A DNA stretch of 37,287 bases, taken from Bacillota bacterium (lineage in GTDB: Bacteria > Bacillota > Clostridia > Christensenellales > UBA3700). Under the pieces are notes generated by a model, which saw only the letters and a list, made by a program, of their open reading frames with translations, was not told the DNA's origin and made no database searches. Both the position numbers and the translations under genes were made by a program. Of this stretch, positions 10,492-19,424 are shown piece by piece (positions within the stretch are counted from its first letter, which is position 1; every line of letters starts with the position of its first letter). The stretch is taken from positions 1-37,287 of the forward strand of contig JAEWXG010000018.1 in NCBI GenBank assembly GCA_023396095.1, read 5' to 3'.

Positions 10492-10519
10492 ATTATATGT
10501 TATTGCAATGTAATGTCAA
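10492..10519 (-). promoter_or_regulatory. consensus sigma-A promoter of the pot operon
   Basis: On the minus strand a perfect TTGACA (10519-10514), a 16-nt spacer and a perfect TATAAT (10497-10492). It is the strongest promoter match noticed in the window, as expected for an operon held in check by a repressor. Confidence 0.8.
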
Positions 10520-10671
10520 TAAAATTTGATTAATATTTGATAAAATTTTTTGTAGAAATTATGTGCTAAGTTTTGTTGCTAAAACATTAAAATATTATTT
10601 TAAAATTACAACTCAAAGTTTTTAGAAAATTTAGTTTTATTAATACATTAAAAAGTAGCAGTGAAAATAAT

Positions 10672-10697
10672 AAAAAAGTGGCTTTTCAGCCACTTTT
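10672..10697 (-). terminator. terminator of fba
   Basis: A 10-bp stem (10674-10683 with 10688-10697) with a 4-nt loop, followed on the minus strand by a T-run (A-run at 10672-10677). It lies about 25 nt past the fba stop codon. Confidence 0.85.
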
Positions 10698-10722
10698 ATG
10701 CATTAGGCAAAGGAATTTAAAA

Positions 10723-11673
10723 TTATTTTAAAATTAAATTTGCAGTATTTGAACTTCCTAGAACAGTAGCAAGTTTATGTTTAACAATAGTTTTAATATT
10801 ATTTCTTGCATCTCCTAAGTATTGTCTTGGATCAAAGTGATCTGGATGTTCAAACATATGTTTTCTGATCCCAGCAGTACAAGCTAATCTTAAGTCTGAA
10901 TCAATATTAATTTTACAAACTGCCATTGAAGCGGCTTTTCTTAACATATCTTCTGGAATTCCAATAGCGTCTTGTAATTTTCCGCCATTTTCATTTATTA
11001 TCTTTACAAATTCTTGTGGAACAGAAGAAGCTCCGTGTAGAACAATAGGGAAATTTGGAAGAATTTCAGAAATTTTTTCCAAAATATCAAATCTTAATTG
11101 AGGTTTTGTACCTGGTTTAAATTTATATGCTCCGTGAGAAGTTCCTATTGCAATAGCTAAGCTATCAACTCCAGTTTTAGTAACAAATTCATAAACCTCT
11201 TCTGGTCTTGTGTATGATGAATCTTCTTGAGAAACTTTAACATCATCTTCAACACCAGCAAGACGACCTAATTCACCTTCAACAACGATGCCATGATCGT
11301 GAGCGTAATTAACAACTTGTTTAGTTAATTCAATATTATCTTTAAAAGAATGGTGTGAACCATCTATCATAACAGATGTAAAACCAGAGTCTATACAACT
11401 TTTACATAATTCAAATGTATCGCCGTGATCTAAGTGAAGAGCAATTGGAAGACCGCTATCTTCTACCGCAGCTTCAACCATTTTCTTTAAATATGTAGGA
11501 TTTGCATATTTTCTAGCACCAGCCGAAACTTGCAAAATTAGTGGTGATTGTTCCTCCTTTGCGGCATCTACGATTCCTTGAATAATTTCCATATTGTTAA
11601 CATTAAAAGCACCAATGGCAAAACCATTTTTGTATGCTTGTTCAAACATTTTTTTTGTGTCTATTAATGGCAT
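10723..11673 (-). CDS. fba: class II fructose-1,6-bisphosphate aldolase
   Basis: Cleaves fructose-1,6-bisphosphate to glyceraldehyde-3-phosphate and dihydroxyacetone phosphate in glycolysis, and runs in reverse in gluconeogenesis. 316 residues, normal for the zinc-dependent class II family. The key region LHLDHGD holds catalytic D82 and zinc ligand H83; further zinc ligands are H180 (GTSHGAYKFKPG) and H213 (VLHGASSVP). NINSDLR-type substrate-binding sequence appears as KINIDSDLR. A strong AAGGAGG precedes the ATG. It is transcribed alone, divergently from the aminopeptidase gene, and ends at a strong terminator. Confidence 0.97.
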   Translation of the reverse strand: MPLIDTKKMFEQAYKNGFAIGAFNVNNMEIIQGIVDAAKEEQSPLILQVSAGARKYANPTYLKKMVEAAVEDSGLPIALHLDHGDTFELCKSCIDSGFTSVMIDGSHHSFKDNIELTKQVVNYAHDHGIVVEGELGRLAGVEDDVKVSQEDSSYTRPEEVYEFVTKTGVDSLAIAIGTSHGAYKFKPGTKPQLRFDILEKISEILPNFPIVLHGASSVPQEFVKIINENGGKLQDAIGIPEDMLRKAASMAVCKINIDSDLRLACTAGIRKHMFEHPDHFDPRQYLGDARNNIKTIVKHKLATVLGSSNTANLILK

Positions 11674-11891
11674 ATCTAACCTCCTTATGCATTAAAGCCT
11701 ATGTAATAATGATAAAACATTTTGCTTGTGATTACTAGAACATTTTAGAATATTACATATAAAAATTAGTAAATAACTTAAAATAGAATTATATTTCATA
11801 GAATTATTGCAAAATATCAAAATATATCAAAAAAAATAAAGCAGTATCATATTTTATTTTTTAAATATGTTTTGTGGATATGGTTTTGAGG

Positions 11892-11897
11892 TATAAT
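11892..11897 (+). promoter_or_regulatory. -10 element for the M29 aminopeptidase
   Basis: A perfect TATAAT 36 nt before the ATG. The -35 is weak (TTTTGT or TTGTGG nearby). Confidence 0.5.
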
Positions 11898-11932
11898 ATA
11901 TTCTGAAAAAAATACAAAAGTGAGGCAAAATA

Positions 11933-13054
11933 ATGTTATTAGATAATAGAATAGAAAAATTAGCATACGGTTTAGTTAATTATTCTTGTGCACTTAAAAA
12001 AGGTGAAAATTTATTAATTGAATCTACTGGAGCAGATTATCAGTTAGTTAATGCAATTATTAAAGAAGCATATAAAGTTGGAGCTAATGTTTTATATACA
12101 ATCAATGATTCAAGAATCAAAAGGGAAATGTTAAAAGGTTTAACAAAAGAACAAGTAGAATTGATGACAGAGATAGATGTGTTTAAAATGGAAAAAATGG
12201 ATGCATATATTGGCATACGAGGTGGCAACAATTCGTATGAATTATCTGATGTTCCAGGAGATAAAATGACTTTATATAACAATATTTATTCACAAAAGGT
12301 TCACCATAATATACGTGTTGATAAGACAAAGTGGGTTATTTTAAGATATCCTACAGAAGGAATGGCGGAATTATCTTCGATGTCGACAGAAGCTTTTGAG
12401 GATTTTTATTTTAATGTATGTAATTTAAATTATGCAAAGATGGATGAAGCCATGACCCCACTTATAAACTTAATGAATAAAACAGATAAAGTTAGGATTG
12501 TTCATCCAAATGGCACGGATTTGAGTTTTTCAATTAAAAATATTGGAGCAGTAAAGTGTAGCGGATTAAGAAATATTCCAGATGGAGAAGTTTATTCTGC
12601 GCCAGTAAAAGATAGTGTCAATGGTGTTATTCAATATAATGCCCCAACTGTGTATAACGGGAATAAGCACGAAAATGTTAGGTTAGTTTTTAAAAATGGA
12701 AAAATAATTGAAGCAACTTCAAATAAAACAAAAGAGTTGAACGAGGTTCTAAATTCGGACGATGGTGCTAGATATGTTGGTGAATTTGCGATAGGTGTAA
12801 ATCCGTATGTTAAAGATCCAATGTGTGATATTTTATTTGATGAAAAAATATCTGGGTCTATTCACTTTACTCCAGGGGCATGCTATGAAGATGCTTATAA
12901 CGGGAATAAGTCTGCTGTGCATTGGGATTTAGTTTTAATTCAGACACAAGAATATGGTGGTGGCGAAATATATTTTGATGATATTTTAATTAGAAAAGAT
13001 GGTGTATTCGTTGTAGAAGAATTAAAATGTTTGAATGCGGAAAATTTAAAATAG
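11933..13054 (+). CDS. M29-family metallo-aminopeptidase (AmpS/PepS type)
   Basis: Cytoplasmic peptidase that removes N-terminal residues from peptides, 373 residues. This is slightly shorter than the roughly 410 usual for the AmpS/AmpT/PepS family. The metal-site motifs of M29 are visible in order: PDGEV (E219), YVGEFAIG (E284), SIHF (H311) with Y318 seven residues on, and AVHWDLV (H330, D332). These fit the two-metal centre of the family. GAGG lies 7 nt before the ATG. The gene appears monocistronic and no clear terminator follows. Substrate range cannot be read from the sequence. Confidence 0.92.
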   Translation: MLLDNRIEKLAYGLVNYSCALKKGENLLIESTGADYQLVNAIIKEAYKVGANVLYTINDSRIKREMLKGLTKEQVELMTEIDVFKMEKMDAYIGIRGGNNSYELSDVPGDKMTLYNNIYSQKVHHNIRVDKTKWVILRYPTEGMAELSSMSTEAFEDFYFNVCNLNYAKMDEAMTPLINLMNKTDKVRIVHPNGTDLSFSIKNIGAVKCSGLRNIPDGEVYSAPVKDSVNGVIQYNAPTVYNGNKHENVRLVFKNGKIIEATSNKTKELNEVLNSDDGARYVGEFAIGVNPYVKDPMCDILFDEKISGSIHFTPGACYEDAYNGNKSAVHWDLVLIQTQEYGGGEIYFDDILIRKDGVFVVEELKCLNAENLK

Positions 13055-13304
13055 AATATATTTTTACTATCATCATAGAGGAAATAAACTAAGTCAGTAA
13101 TTTGATTTATTAAAGTAGTGTATCTTTACGATGTTTTGCCAAAAAAGTATAAATCTTTATTTTAAGGACTAAAATATTGAGAAGCAAAATTGTTAAGATT
13201 AAAGTAATATTTTTATAAAAAAATACATTTTTTCTCCCAAAAGTGGTAAAAAGAGCAAATTTTCATAAAATTGTTAAAAAAATGGCAAAGATATACTTTT
13301 TTTG
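13055..13304. other. intergenic region, nothing recognised before the gap promoter
   Basis: About 250 bp of AT-rich sequence after the aminopeptidase. No gene, structured RNA or clear terminator was recognised; the gap promoter follows. Confidence 0.45.
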
Positions 13305-13333
13305 TTGCTAAAACTAGATATTAATAATAAAAT
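13305..13333 (+). promoter_or_regulatory. probable promoter of gap
   Basis: TTGCTA (13305-13310), a 17-nt spacer and TAAAAT (13328-13333). It predicts a leader of about 80 nt before the gap start. A TTGACG at 13350-13355 has no -10 at proper spacing. Confidence 0.5.
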
Positions 13334-13422
13334 ATTGCGTAGAAAATATTTGACGTGACAGTGATTTATAGAAGGTTAAGTCGATTTAAATTTGTAGATA
13401 TTTTTGGAGGATATATAAATAT

Positions 13423-14436
13423 ATGGAAAAAATCAAAGTTGGTATTAACGGATTTGGAAGAATTGGACGTTTAGTGTTAAGAGCAGCTTTAACACGTAAA
13501 GATGTTCAAGTAGTAGGAATCAATGATCCATTCATTGATCTAGATTACATGGTATACATGTTGAAATATGATACTATGCATGGGAGATTTGACGGAAAAA
13601 TTTCTGTAAACAATGGAAAATTAGTAGTTAATGGAAATGAAATATCTGTATTTGCTTGTATGAACGCAAGTGATATCAATTGGGCAAGTTGTGGTGCTGA
13701 ATATATTGCAGAAGCTACAGGTATTAATACAACAATTGAAAAGGCTTCAGCTCATTTCAATGGTGGCGCAAAGAAAGTAATTATTACAGCTCCATCAAGT
13801 GATGCTCCAATGTTTGTTATGGGAGTAAACCATGAAACTTATAAGGCTGATCAAAAAGTTGTATCAAATGCAAGCTGTACAACAAACTGTTTAGCTCCAT
13901 TAGCTAAAGTTATTAATGATAAATTTGGAATTGTAGAAGGATTAATGACTACAGTTCATTCGACAACAGCAACACAAAAGACTGTTGATGGACCTTCAAA
14001 GAAAGATTGGAGAGGTGGAAGAGCTGCATCTGGCAATATAATCCCTTCATCTACAGGTGCTGCAAAGGCCGTAGGTAAAGTTATCCCAGAATTAAACGGA
14101 AAGTTAACTGGTATGTCATTTAGAGTTCCTACTTTAGATGTTTCTGTAGTAGATTTAACTTGCAGACTAAAGAAAGCTACAACTTATGATAAAATCTGCG
14201 AAGTTATTAAGAAAGCTTCAAAAGGAGCAATGAAAGGAATTATTGAGTACGTAGACGAAGAAGTTGTATCAAGCGATTTCTTAGGCGATGCTAATACATC
14301 AATCTTTGATGCAAAAGCAGGAATTGCATTAAACGATAAATTTGTTAAATTAGTTGCTTGGTATGATAACGAATGGGGTTACAGCAATAAAGTTGTTGAT
14401 TTAATCGCGCATATTGCTAAGGTTGACGCTCAATAA
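13423..14436 (+). CDS. gap: glyceraldehyde-3-phosphate dehydrogenase
   Basis: Glycolytic enzyme that oxidises glyceraldehyde-3-phosphate to 1,3-bisphosphoglycerate with NAD. 337 residues, normal length. The Rossmann motif GINGFGRIGR lies at 7-16. The catalytic Cys152 is in SNASCTTNCLAP and the catalytic His179 in TTVHSTTATQKTVDGPSKKDWRGGRAA. WYDNEWGYSNKVVDL near the C-terminus is diagnostic. The residues after the second strand (INDP) suit NAD rather than NADP. The ribosome binding site GGAGG lies 12 nt before the ATG, a little far. It is transcribed alone with a strong terminator. Confidence 0.98.
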   Translation: MEKIKVGINGFGRIGRLVLRAALTRKDVQVVGINDPFIDLDYMVYMLKYDTMHGRFDGKISVNNGKLVVNGNEISVFACMNASDINWASCGAEYIAEATGINTTIEKASAHFNGGAKKVIITAPSSDAPMFVMGVNHETYKADQKVVSNASCTTNCLAPLAKVINDKFGIVEGLMTTVHSTTATQKTVDGPSKKDWRGGRAASGNIIPSSTGAAKAVGKVIPELNGKLTGMSFRVPTLDVSVVDLTCRLKKATTYDKICEVIKKASKGAMKGIIEYVDEEVVSSDFLGDANTSIFDAKAGIALNDKFVKLVAWYDNEWGYSNKVVDLIAHIAKVDAQ

Positions 14437-14504
14437 TTAATTATTAATGACTATAAGGCTGTTACTTAATAAGTGTGCAGACTATAGATTTTATTAAGAA
14501 GAAT

Positions 14505-14546
14505 ATCGGTATAGTTTAAAGAAAATTAACTATGCCGATTTTTTTT
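14505..14546 (+). terminator. terminator of gap
   Basis: A 12-bp stem (14505-14516 with 14528-14539, one G-T pair) with an 11-nt loop, followed by eight T. Confidence 0.85.
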
Positions 14547-14760
14547 GCTTTATTTTATTAAGATAGAGGAATATTTTAGATATTTTTATTGCGACATTAA
14601 AGCGGAGGGTTGAGTTGACTTAATATTAATAATACAAGAAGAGATTTATTTAATTTTGATAAGTGTCTTAAAATAATGAATATATACACGTGTAAAATAA
14701 TAAAAGGTTTATTATAAAATGGTCAAATGTGTTAAAATAAATATCAATTGAGAGGTTATA
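14547..14760 (+). promoter_or_regulatory. leader region of the fhs operon with extended -10
   Basis: TAAAAT at 14733-14738 with an extended -10 TG at 14730-14731; the -35 is weak. GAGAGG precedes the fhs ATG. I looked for the tetrahydrofolate riboswitch, which some clostridial folate genes carry, and did not recognise it. The leader would be only about 20 nt, too short for one. Confidence 0.45.
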
Positions 14761-16413
14761 ATGGGTGATTTAGATATAGCAAGAAGCAAAAATAAAGTTA
14801 GGATACAAACAATAGCTAAAAAACTTGGAATTAAAAATCAAGATTTGGAAACTTACGGTCCATATATTGCAAAAGTAGATTTAAAAAATCTTAAAAGAAG
14901 AGGAAAACTGATTTTAGTTACATCTATTAATCCAACTCCATTTGGAGAAGGAAAAACCACAGTTGCAATAGGATTGGCAGATGGCTTGCAAAAAATAGGA
15001 AAGAAATCTTGTTTAGCATTGAGAGAACCATCATTAGGCCCTGTTTTTGGGACAAAAGGTGGAGCAACCGGTGGTGGTTATGCGCAAGTAGTTCCAATGG
15101 AAAATATAAATTTGCATTTTACAGGCGACCTTCATGCAATTACTACAGCTAATAATTTGATTTCTGCCATTATAGAAAATCATGTGATTCAAGGTAACGA
15201 ATTAAATATTGATCCAGATAGAATAATTTGGAAAAGAACAATGGATTTAAATGCAAGAACTTTGCGCAAAATAAGAGTTGGGCTAGGTGGAGAAAAAAAT
15301 GGACCTGAAAGAGAGGATGCATTTACTATTACAGCAGCATCCGAAATAATGGCAATTTTTTGTTTAGCAAAGAACCTTCAAGACTTAAAACGCTTAGTTG
15401 GGAATATTGTTTTAGCATACACAAGAGACGGAAAAAAGGTTTTAGGGAAAGATTTAAAGATTGAAAATAGTGTAGCAATTCTTTTAAAAGATGCTATTAA
15501 ACCAAATCTTGTGCAGACACTAGAAAAAACACCAGCCTTTATTCATGGAGGCCCATTTGCAAATATTGCTCATGGGTGTAACAGCATTATAGCGACAGAA
15601 ACAGCTCTTGCGCTTTCTCATTATGTAGTAACCGAAGCAGGATTTGGCGCTGATTTAGGTGCTGAAAAATTTATTGACATTAAGGCAAGAAGGTTTGGCT
15701 TAAATGTTGATACAATCGTTTTAGTAGCAGCAATTAGAGCACTTAGATATAACGGAGGAGCAACTAAAGAAGAAGCCAATAAACCTAATATAGAATTGTT
15801 AAAGAAAGGTATATGCAATTTAGAAAGACATATGCAAAATCTTACCAATATTTATGATGGTAAGGTAGTTGTTGCTTTAAATAAATTTACAACTGATACA
15901 AAAGAGGAAATTGATTTAATTAAAGAACTTTGTAAAAAATACAATGTAAGATTTGCAATTTGTGATGCTTGGGCTAATGGTGGGAAAGGTGCTAGGGATT
16001 TAGCAAAGGCCGTAGTTGAAAGCGTTGAGACAAACACATCTAGAATTAAATATTGCTATAATTTGGAAGATCCCGTTAAAGAAAAGATAGAGAAAATAGT
16101 GAAAAAGAATTATCGCGCAAAAAATGTTGTATTTAGTGATCAAGCAGAAGAATTTTTAAATAAACTTGAGGATGAGTATAAAAATTTACCTATTTGTCTT
16201 GCAAAGAATCAATATTCATTCTCGGATAATAAAACGAAGTTAGGGGCTCCAATTGATTTTGATTTTACAATAACAAGTATTGAACTACGAGCTGGAGCTG
16301 GTTATATAGTAGCCATAGCAGGAAATATGTTATTAATGCCAGGATTGTCAAAAAATCCTGCAGCATTAAATATGACAATAGATGAAAATAATATAATAGA
16401 AGGATTGTTTTAA
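14761..16413 (+). CDS. fhs: formate--tetrahydrofolate ligase
   Basis: ATP-dependent enzyme joining formate to tetrahydrofolate to give 10-formyl-THF, the entry to one-carbon metabolism. 550 residues, close to the usual 555-560. The phosphate-binding loop TPFGEGKT is at 59-66. Other hallmarks are REPSLGPVFGTKGGATGGGYAQV, LHFTGDLHAI, FIHGGPFANIAHGCNS and a C-terminal AGNMLLMPGLSKNPAA. It opens a long operon, and its stop overlaps the glnS start (TAATG). Whether it serves acetogenesis or only biosynthesis cannot be told here. Confidence 0.98.
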   Translation: MGDLDIARSKNKVRIQTIAKKLGIKNQDLETYGPYIAKVDLKNLKRRGKLILVTSINPTPFGEGKTTVAIGLADGLQKIGKKSCLALREPSLGPVFGTKGGATGGGYAQVVPMENINLHFTGDLHAITTANNLISAIIENHVIQGNELNIDPDRIIWKRTMDLNARTLRKIRVGLGGEKNGPEREDAFTITAASEIMAIFCLAKNLQDLKRLVGNIVLAYTRDGKKVLGKDLKIENSVAILLKDAIKPNLVQTLEKTPAFIHGGPFANIAHGCNSIIATETALALSHYVVTEAGFGADLGAEKFIDIKARRFGLNVDTIVLVAAIRALRYNGGATKEEANKPNIELLKKGICNLERHMQNLTNIYDGKVVVALNKFTTDTKEEIDLIKELCKKYNVRFAICDAWANGGKGARDLAKAVVESVETNTSRIKYCYNLEDPVKEKIEKIVKKNYRAKNVVFSDQAEEFLNKLEDEYKNLPICLAKNQYSFSDNKTKLGAPIDFDFTITSIELRAGAGYIVAIAGNMLLMPGLSKNPAALNMTIDENNIIEGLF

Positions 16414-18032
16414 TGGAAAGTAATAACTTTATAGAAGACATTATAATTAATGATTTAGCAACAGGAAAGCATGATGAAATAATAACGAGGTTTCCGCCGG
16501 AACCTAATGGATATTTGCATATAGGACACGCTAAAAGTTTAGTTATAAATTTTGGTATTAAAGAAAAGTTTAATGGTCAATGTAATTTGCGTTTTGATGA
16601 TACAAACCCTTCAAAGGAAGATGTTGAGTATGTAGAATCAATTAAAGAGGACATTAAATGGCTTGGATTCAAATGGGATAAATTAATATTTGCTTCTGAT
16701 TATTTTGACAAAATGTATGAATGTGCAATTTTATTAATAAAGAAAGGCTTGGCATATGTTTGTGATTTAACTGCTGACCAAATTCGTGAAACAAGGGGAA
16801 CATTGCAAGTTGGGGGTCAAAATAGTCCGTATAGAGAAAGAAGTATTGAAGAGAATTTAAGACTTTTTGAAGAAATGAAGCAAGGGAAATATAAAGATGG
16901 TGAAAAAGTATTACGTGCAAAGATAGATATGTCATCACCTAATATAAACATGCGAGATCCGGTAATTTATAGAATTTTGCGTGCACACCATCATAGAACA
17001 GGAGATCAATGGATTATTTATCCTATGTATGATTTTGCTCATCCTTTGGAAGATGCTTTTGAAGGAATAACACATTCTATATGCACGCTAGAATTTGAAG
17101 ATCATAGACCTTTATATGATTGGGTAAAAATTAATTGTGGATTTGTTCCTGGGCCAAGACAGATTGAGTTTGCAAGATTAAATATTAAAAGAACTATAAT
17201 GAGTAAGAGGTATTTAAAGAAGTTAGTGGATACAAAAGTAGTTGCAGGCTGGTCTGATCCGCGGATGCCAACTCTTTCCGGAATGAAAGAAAGAGGATAC
17301 CCACCAGAGGCAATTAAAGATTTTTGCAATAGAATAGGTGTAGCAAAAGCTAATTCGGAAGTAGATGAAAGATATTTGGAAAGTTGCGTAAGAGAATATT
17401 TGAATGTTCACTCAAAAAGAATAATGGTTGTAAAGGAGCCAATTAAGTTAATATTAACCAATTTTGAAGGTGAAGAAGTATTTAAAATCAATAACAATTT
17501 TTCTCCAGATGATATATCGTCAAGAGACGTTACATTTTCTAATGAGCTATATATTGAGAGAGATGACTTTTCTATTAATCCTCCACCAAAGTATAAAAGA
17601 TTCACTGTAGGAGGTTTGGTTCGTTTATACGGAGCTTGCATTATAAAATATGTTTCACATAAGGTTGATAATGAAGGCAATGTTATAGAAGTAAGAGCAG
17701 AAGTTATCGAAAATAGTAGAAGCGGACAGGAAAATGCGAATATGAAAGTGCCGGGCGTAATTCATTGGGTAAATGCTAAAGATTGCGTTGATTGTAAATT
17801 GCATGAGTATGATTATTTGTTATTAGATGGGGATGGGGATTTTGATGAAAGAATTAATCCAAATTCGCACATTGAATATATGTCAAAAGCAGAAAAATCT
17901 GTTCTTAATTTTAAACCATATGAAAGATTTCAATTTATGAGAATCGGTTATTTTAGTGCAGTAGGCAGGTATTCTAAAAATAACATTGAATTTAATCAAA
18001 TAGTATCCTTGAAAGATTCCTTTAAAATTTAG
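16413..18032 (+). CDS. glnS: glutaminyl-tRNA synthetase
   Basis: Charges tRNA-Gln with glutamine. 539 residues, close to E. coli GlnRS (554). The class I signature PPEPNGYLHIGHAKS lies at 28-42 (HIGH at 36-39) and the KMSKS equivalent is IMSKR around 262-266. LRFDDTNPSKEDVEYVESIKEDIKWLGF and TLEFEDHRPLYDWV are typical of GlnRS and separate it from bacterial GluRS. The C-terminal half has the two-barrel anticodon-binding region. Many Bacillota lack this enzyme and use the GatCAB amidation route, so its presence is notable. It is translationally coupled to fhs. Confidence 0.96.
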   Translation: MESNNFIEDIIINDLATGKHDEIITRFPPEPNGYLHIGHAKSLVINFGIKEKFNGQCNLRFDDTNPSKEDVEYVESIKEDIKWLGFKWDKLIFASDYFDKMYECAILLIKKGLAYVCDLTADQIRETRGTLQVGGQNSPYRERSIEENLRLFEEMKQGKYKDGEKVLRAKIDMSSPNINMRDPVIYRILRAHHHRTGDQWIIYPMYDFAHPLEDAFEGITHSICTLEFEDHRPLYDWVKINCGFVPGPRQIEFARLNIKRTIMSKRYLKKLVDTKVVAGWSDPRMPTLSGMKERGYPPEAIKDFCNRIGVAKANSEVDERYLESCVREYLNVHSKRIMVVKEPIKLILTNFEGEEVFKINNNFSPDDISSRDVTFSNELYIERDDFSINPPPKYKRFTVGGLVRLYGACIIKYVSHKVDNEGNVIEVRAEVIENSRSGQENANMKVPGVIHWVNAKDCVDCKLHEYDYLLLDGDGDFDERINPNSHIEYMSKAEKSVLNFKPYERFQFMRIGYFSAVGRYSKNNIEFNQIVSLKDSFKI

Positions 18033-18039
18033 GTGTAGC

Positions 18040-18876
18040 ATGTTAACAAAAATCTCAGCGGATGAAATAAAAAAACAATTGGTGGAAGCTATTAAATATT
18101 CAGCATGCCATCTTGAAGAGAGTGCTGAAAAGGCATTAATCATGGCTAGAGATAAGGAAACATGCCCAATGGCAGAATCCGCATTAAACATAATGGTTGA
18201 AAATGCTTTCATCGCGAAAGAAACAAACATTCCATTTTGTCAAGATACAGGGATGTTTATAGCCTTTGTTGAAGTGGGGAATATGGTGCAAGTAGATGGT
18301 GATATCAAGAAAGCTATTAATGAAGCCGTAGAACTTGGATATGAAGAATTAAGAAAATCTATCGTTGATCCAATTTTGAGAATTAATACAAAAACAAATG
18401 CTCCAGCAGTAATACACTTCGACATAGTTGAGAGTGATTATATTAAAATACGATATATGTTGAAAGGTTTTGGCAGTGAGAATATGTCAAGATTAGCTAT
18501 GTTAGAACCTTATCAAGGGATAGACGGGATTAAAGCATTTGTTGTTAATACGGTTAAGGAAGCTGGCGCAAGTCCTTGCCCGCCAGTTATCGTAGGCGTT
18601 GGAATAGGTGGGTCTGCCGATCAGGCGACAAAATTAGCTAAGTTGGCATTATTTAGAAAGATAGGCCAAAGAAATAAAAAAGAGCATATATCTAAATTGG
18701 AAAAAGATATATTAAATGAGATAAATCAATTGAAAATAGGGGCGCAAGGATATTGTGGAGACGCAACCGCATATGATGTTTTCATCGAAGACTATCCTAC
18801 ACATATTGCGTCTATACCGGTATCTGTAAATATATGTTGTCACGCATCACGTCATGGGGAGATTATTATAAAATGA
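18040..18876 (+). CDS. class I fumarase, alpha subunit (FeS hydro-lyase)
   Basis: N-terminal half of the two-subunit, oxygen-sensitive [4Fe-4S] fumarate hydratase, 278 residues. It interconverts fumarate and malate. Cysteines that fit cluster ligation are C67 (FCQDTG), C180 (GASPCPPVIVGVGIGG) and C266 or C267 (NICCHASRHGE). GSENMSRLAMLEP matches the family GGGSENMS motif, with the second Gly replaced by Phe. The related L-tartrate dehydratase TtdA has the same layout, so tartrate cannot be excluded; fumarate is favoured by the housekeeping context. Its stop overlaps the beta start (ATGA). Confidence 0.92.
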   Translation: MLTKISADEIKKQLVEAIKYSACHLEESAEKALIMARDKETCPMAESALNIMVENAFIAKETNIPFCQDTGMFIAFVEVGNMVQVDGDIKKAINEAVELGYEELRKSIVDPILRINTKTNAPAVIHFDIVESDYIKIRYMLKGFGSENMSRLAMLEPYQGIDGIKAFVVNTVKEAGASPCPPVIVGVGIGGSADQATKLAKLALFRKIGQRNKKEHISKLEKDILNEINQLKIGAQGYCGDATAYDVFIEDYPTHIASIPVSVNICCHASRHGEIIIK

Positions 18877-19412
18877 AAGATAAAGTTTATGAATTAATAT
18901 ATCCCTATTCTCTGGAACAGCTTAAAGATGCAAAAATTGAAGATTTAGTATACATAACTGGCCCATTGTTGGTTATGCGTGATGCTGCTCATAAAAGATA
19001 TAAGCAAATATTAGAAGAAACAGGAAAAGCACCATTTGATTTAAATGGCAAGATTATTTATTATATGGGACCAACACCAAAACCAAAAAATGGTATTATT
19101 GGAAGCTGCGGACCAACAACCTCTAAGAGAATGGATCCATATGTTGAAATGGTTTTTAATAACGGGGCTTTCGCTATTTTGGGTAAAGGTGCAAGATCAG
19201 AAAAGGCAACTAATGATTTTATTAAAAACGATAAGGTATATTTAGTAGCTATAGGTGGAGCTGGGGCATATTATTCAAAATGTGTGAAAAGTGTAAAGGA
19301 AGTTGCATTTAGTGATTTACTTGCAGAAGCAGTGATAGAAATACAAGTTGAAAAGTTCCCTTGTTTTTTAGCGATAGATTTAAAAGGTAAAAACTTGTTT
19401 GATAAAGATTAG
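18873..19412 (+). CDS. class I fumarase, beta subunit
   Basis: C-terminal half of the iron-sulfur fumarate hydratase, 179 residues from the chosen start. Diagnostic sequences are DLVYITGPLLVMRDAAHKRY, GPTPKPKNGIIGSCGPTTSKRMDPY and the IGGAGAYYSKCVK region. The ATG at 18873 overlaps the alpha stop (ATGA) and gives the usual beta N-terminus; the frame continues 13 codons upstream into alpha, but without support. The pair forms the active enzyme together. The same caveat about tartrate dehydratase applies. Confidence 0.92.
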   Translation: MKDKVYELIYPYSLEQLKDAKIEDLVYITGPLLVMRDAAHKRYKQILEETGKAPFDLNGKIIYYMGPTPKPKNGIIGSCGPTTSKRMDPYVEMVFNNGAFAILGKGARSEKATNDFIKNDKVYLVAIGGAGAYYSKCVKSVKEVAFSDLLAEAVIEIQVEKFPCFLAIDLKGKNLFDKD

Positions 19413-19413
19413 T

Positions 19414-19419
19414 AGGAGG
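19414..19419 (+). promoter_or_regulatory. AGGAGG ribosome binding site before an ATT codon
   Basis: A perfect AGGAGG lies 5 nt before ATT at 19425 and 45 nt before the first ATG at 19464. No ATG, GTG or TTG in the frame lies at usable distance. It supports translation from ATT (or ATA at 19431). Confidence 0.75.
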
Positions 19420-19424
19420 CGCTT

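Noticed and set aside
13350..13355. TTGACG as the -35 of gap
   Set aside because: No -10-like hexamer at 16-18 nt; TTGCTA-N17-TAAAAT just upstream fits better.
14547..14760. A tetrahydrofolate riboswitch upstream of fhs
   Set aside because: The conserved core was not recognised, and the likely promoter lies only about 20 nt before the gene, leaving no room.
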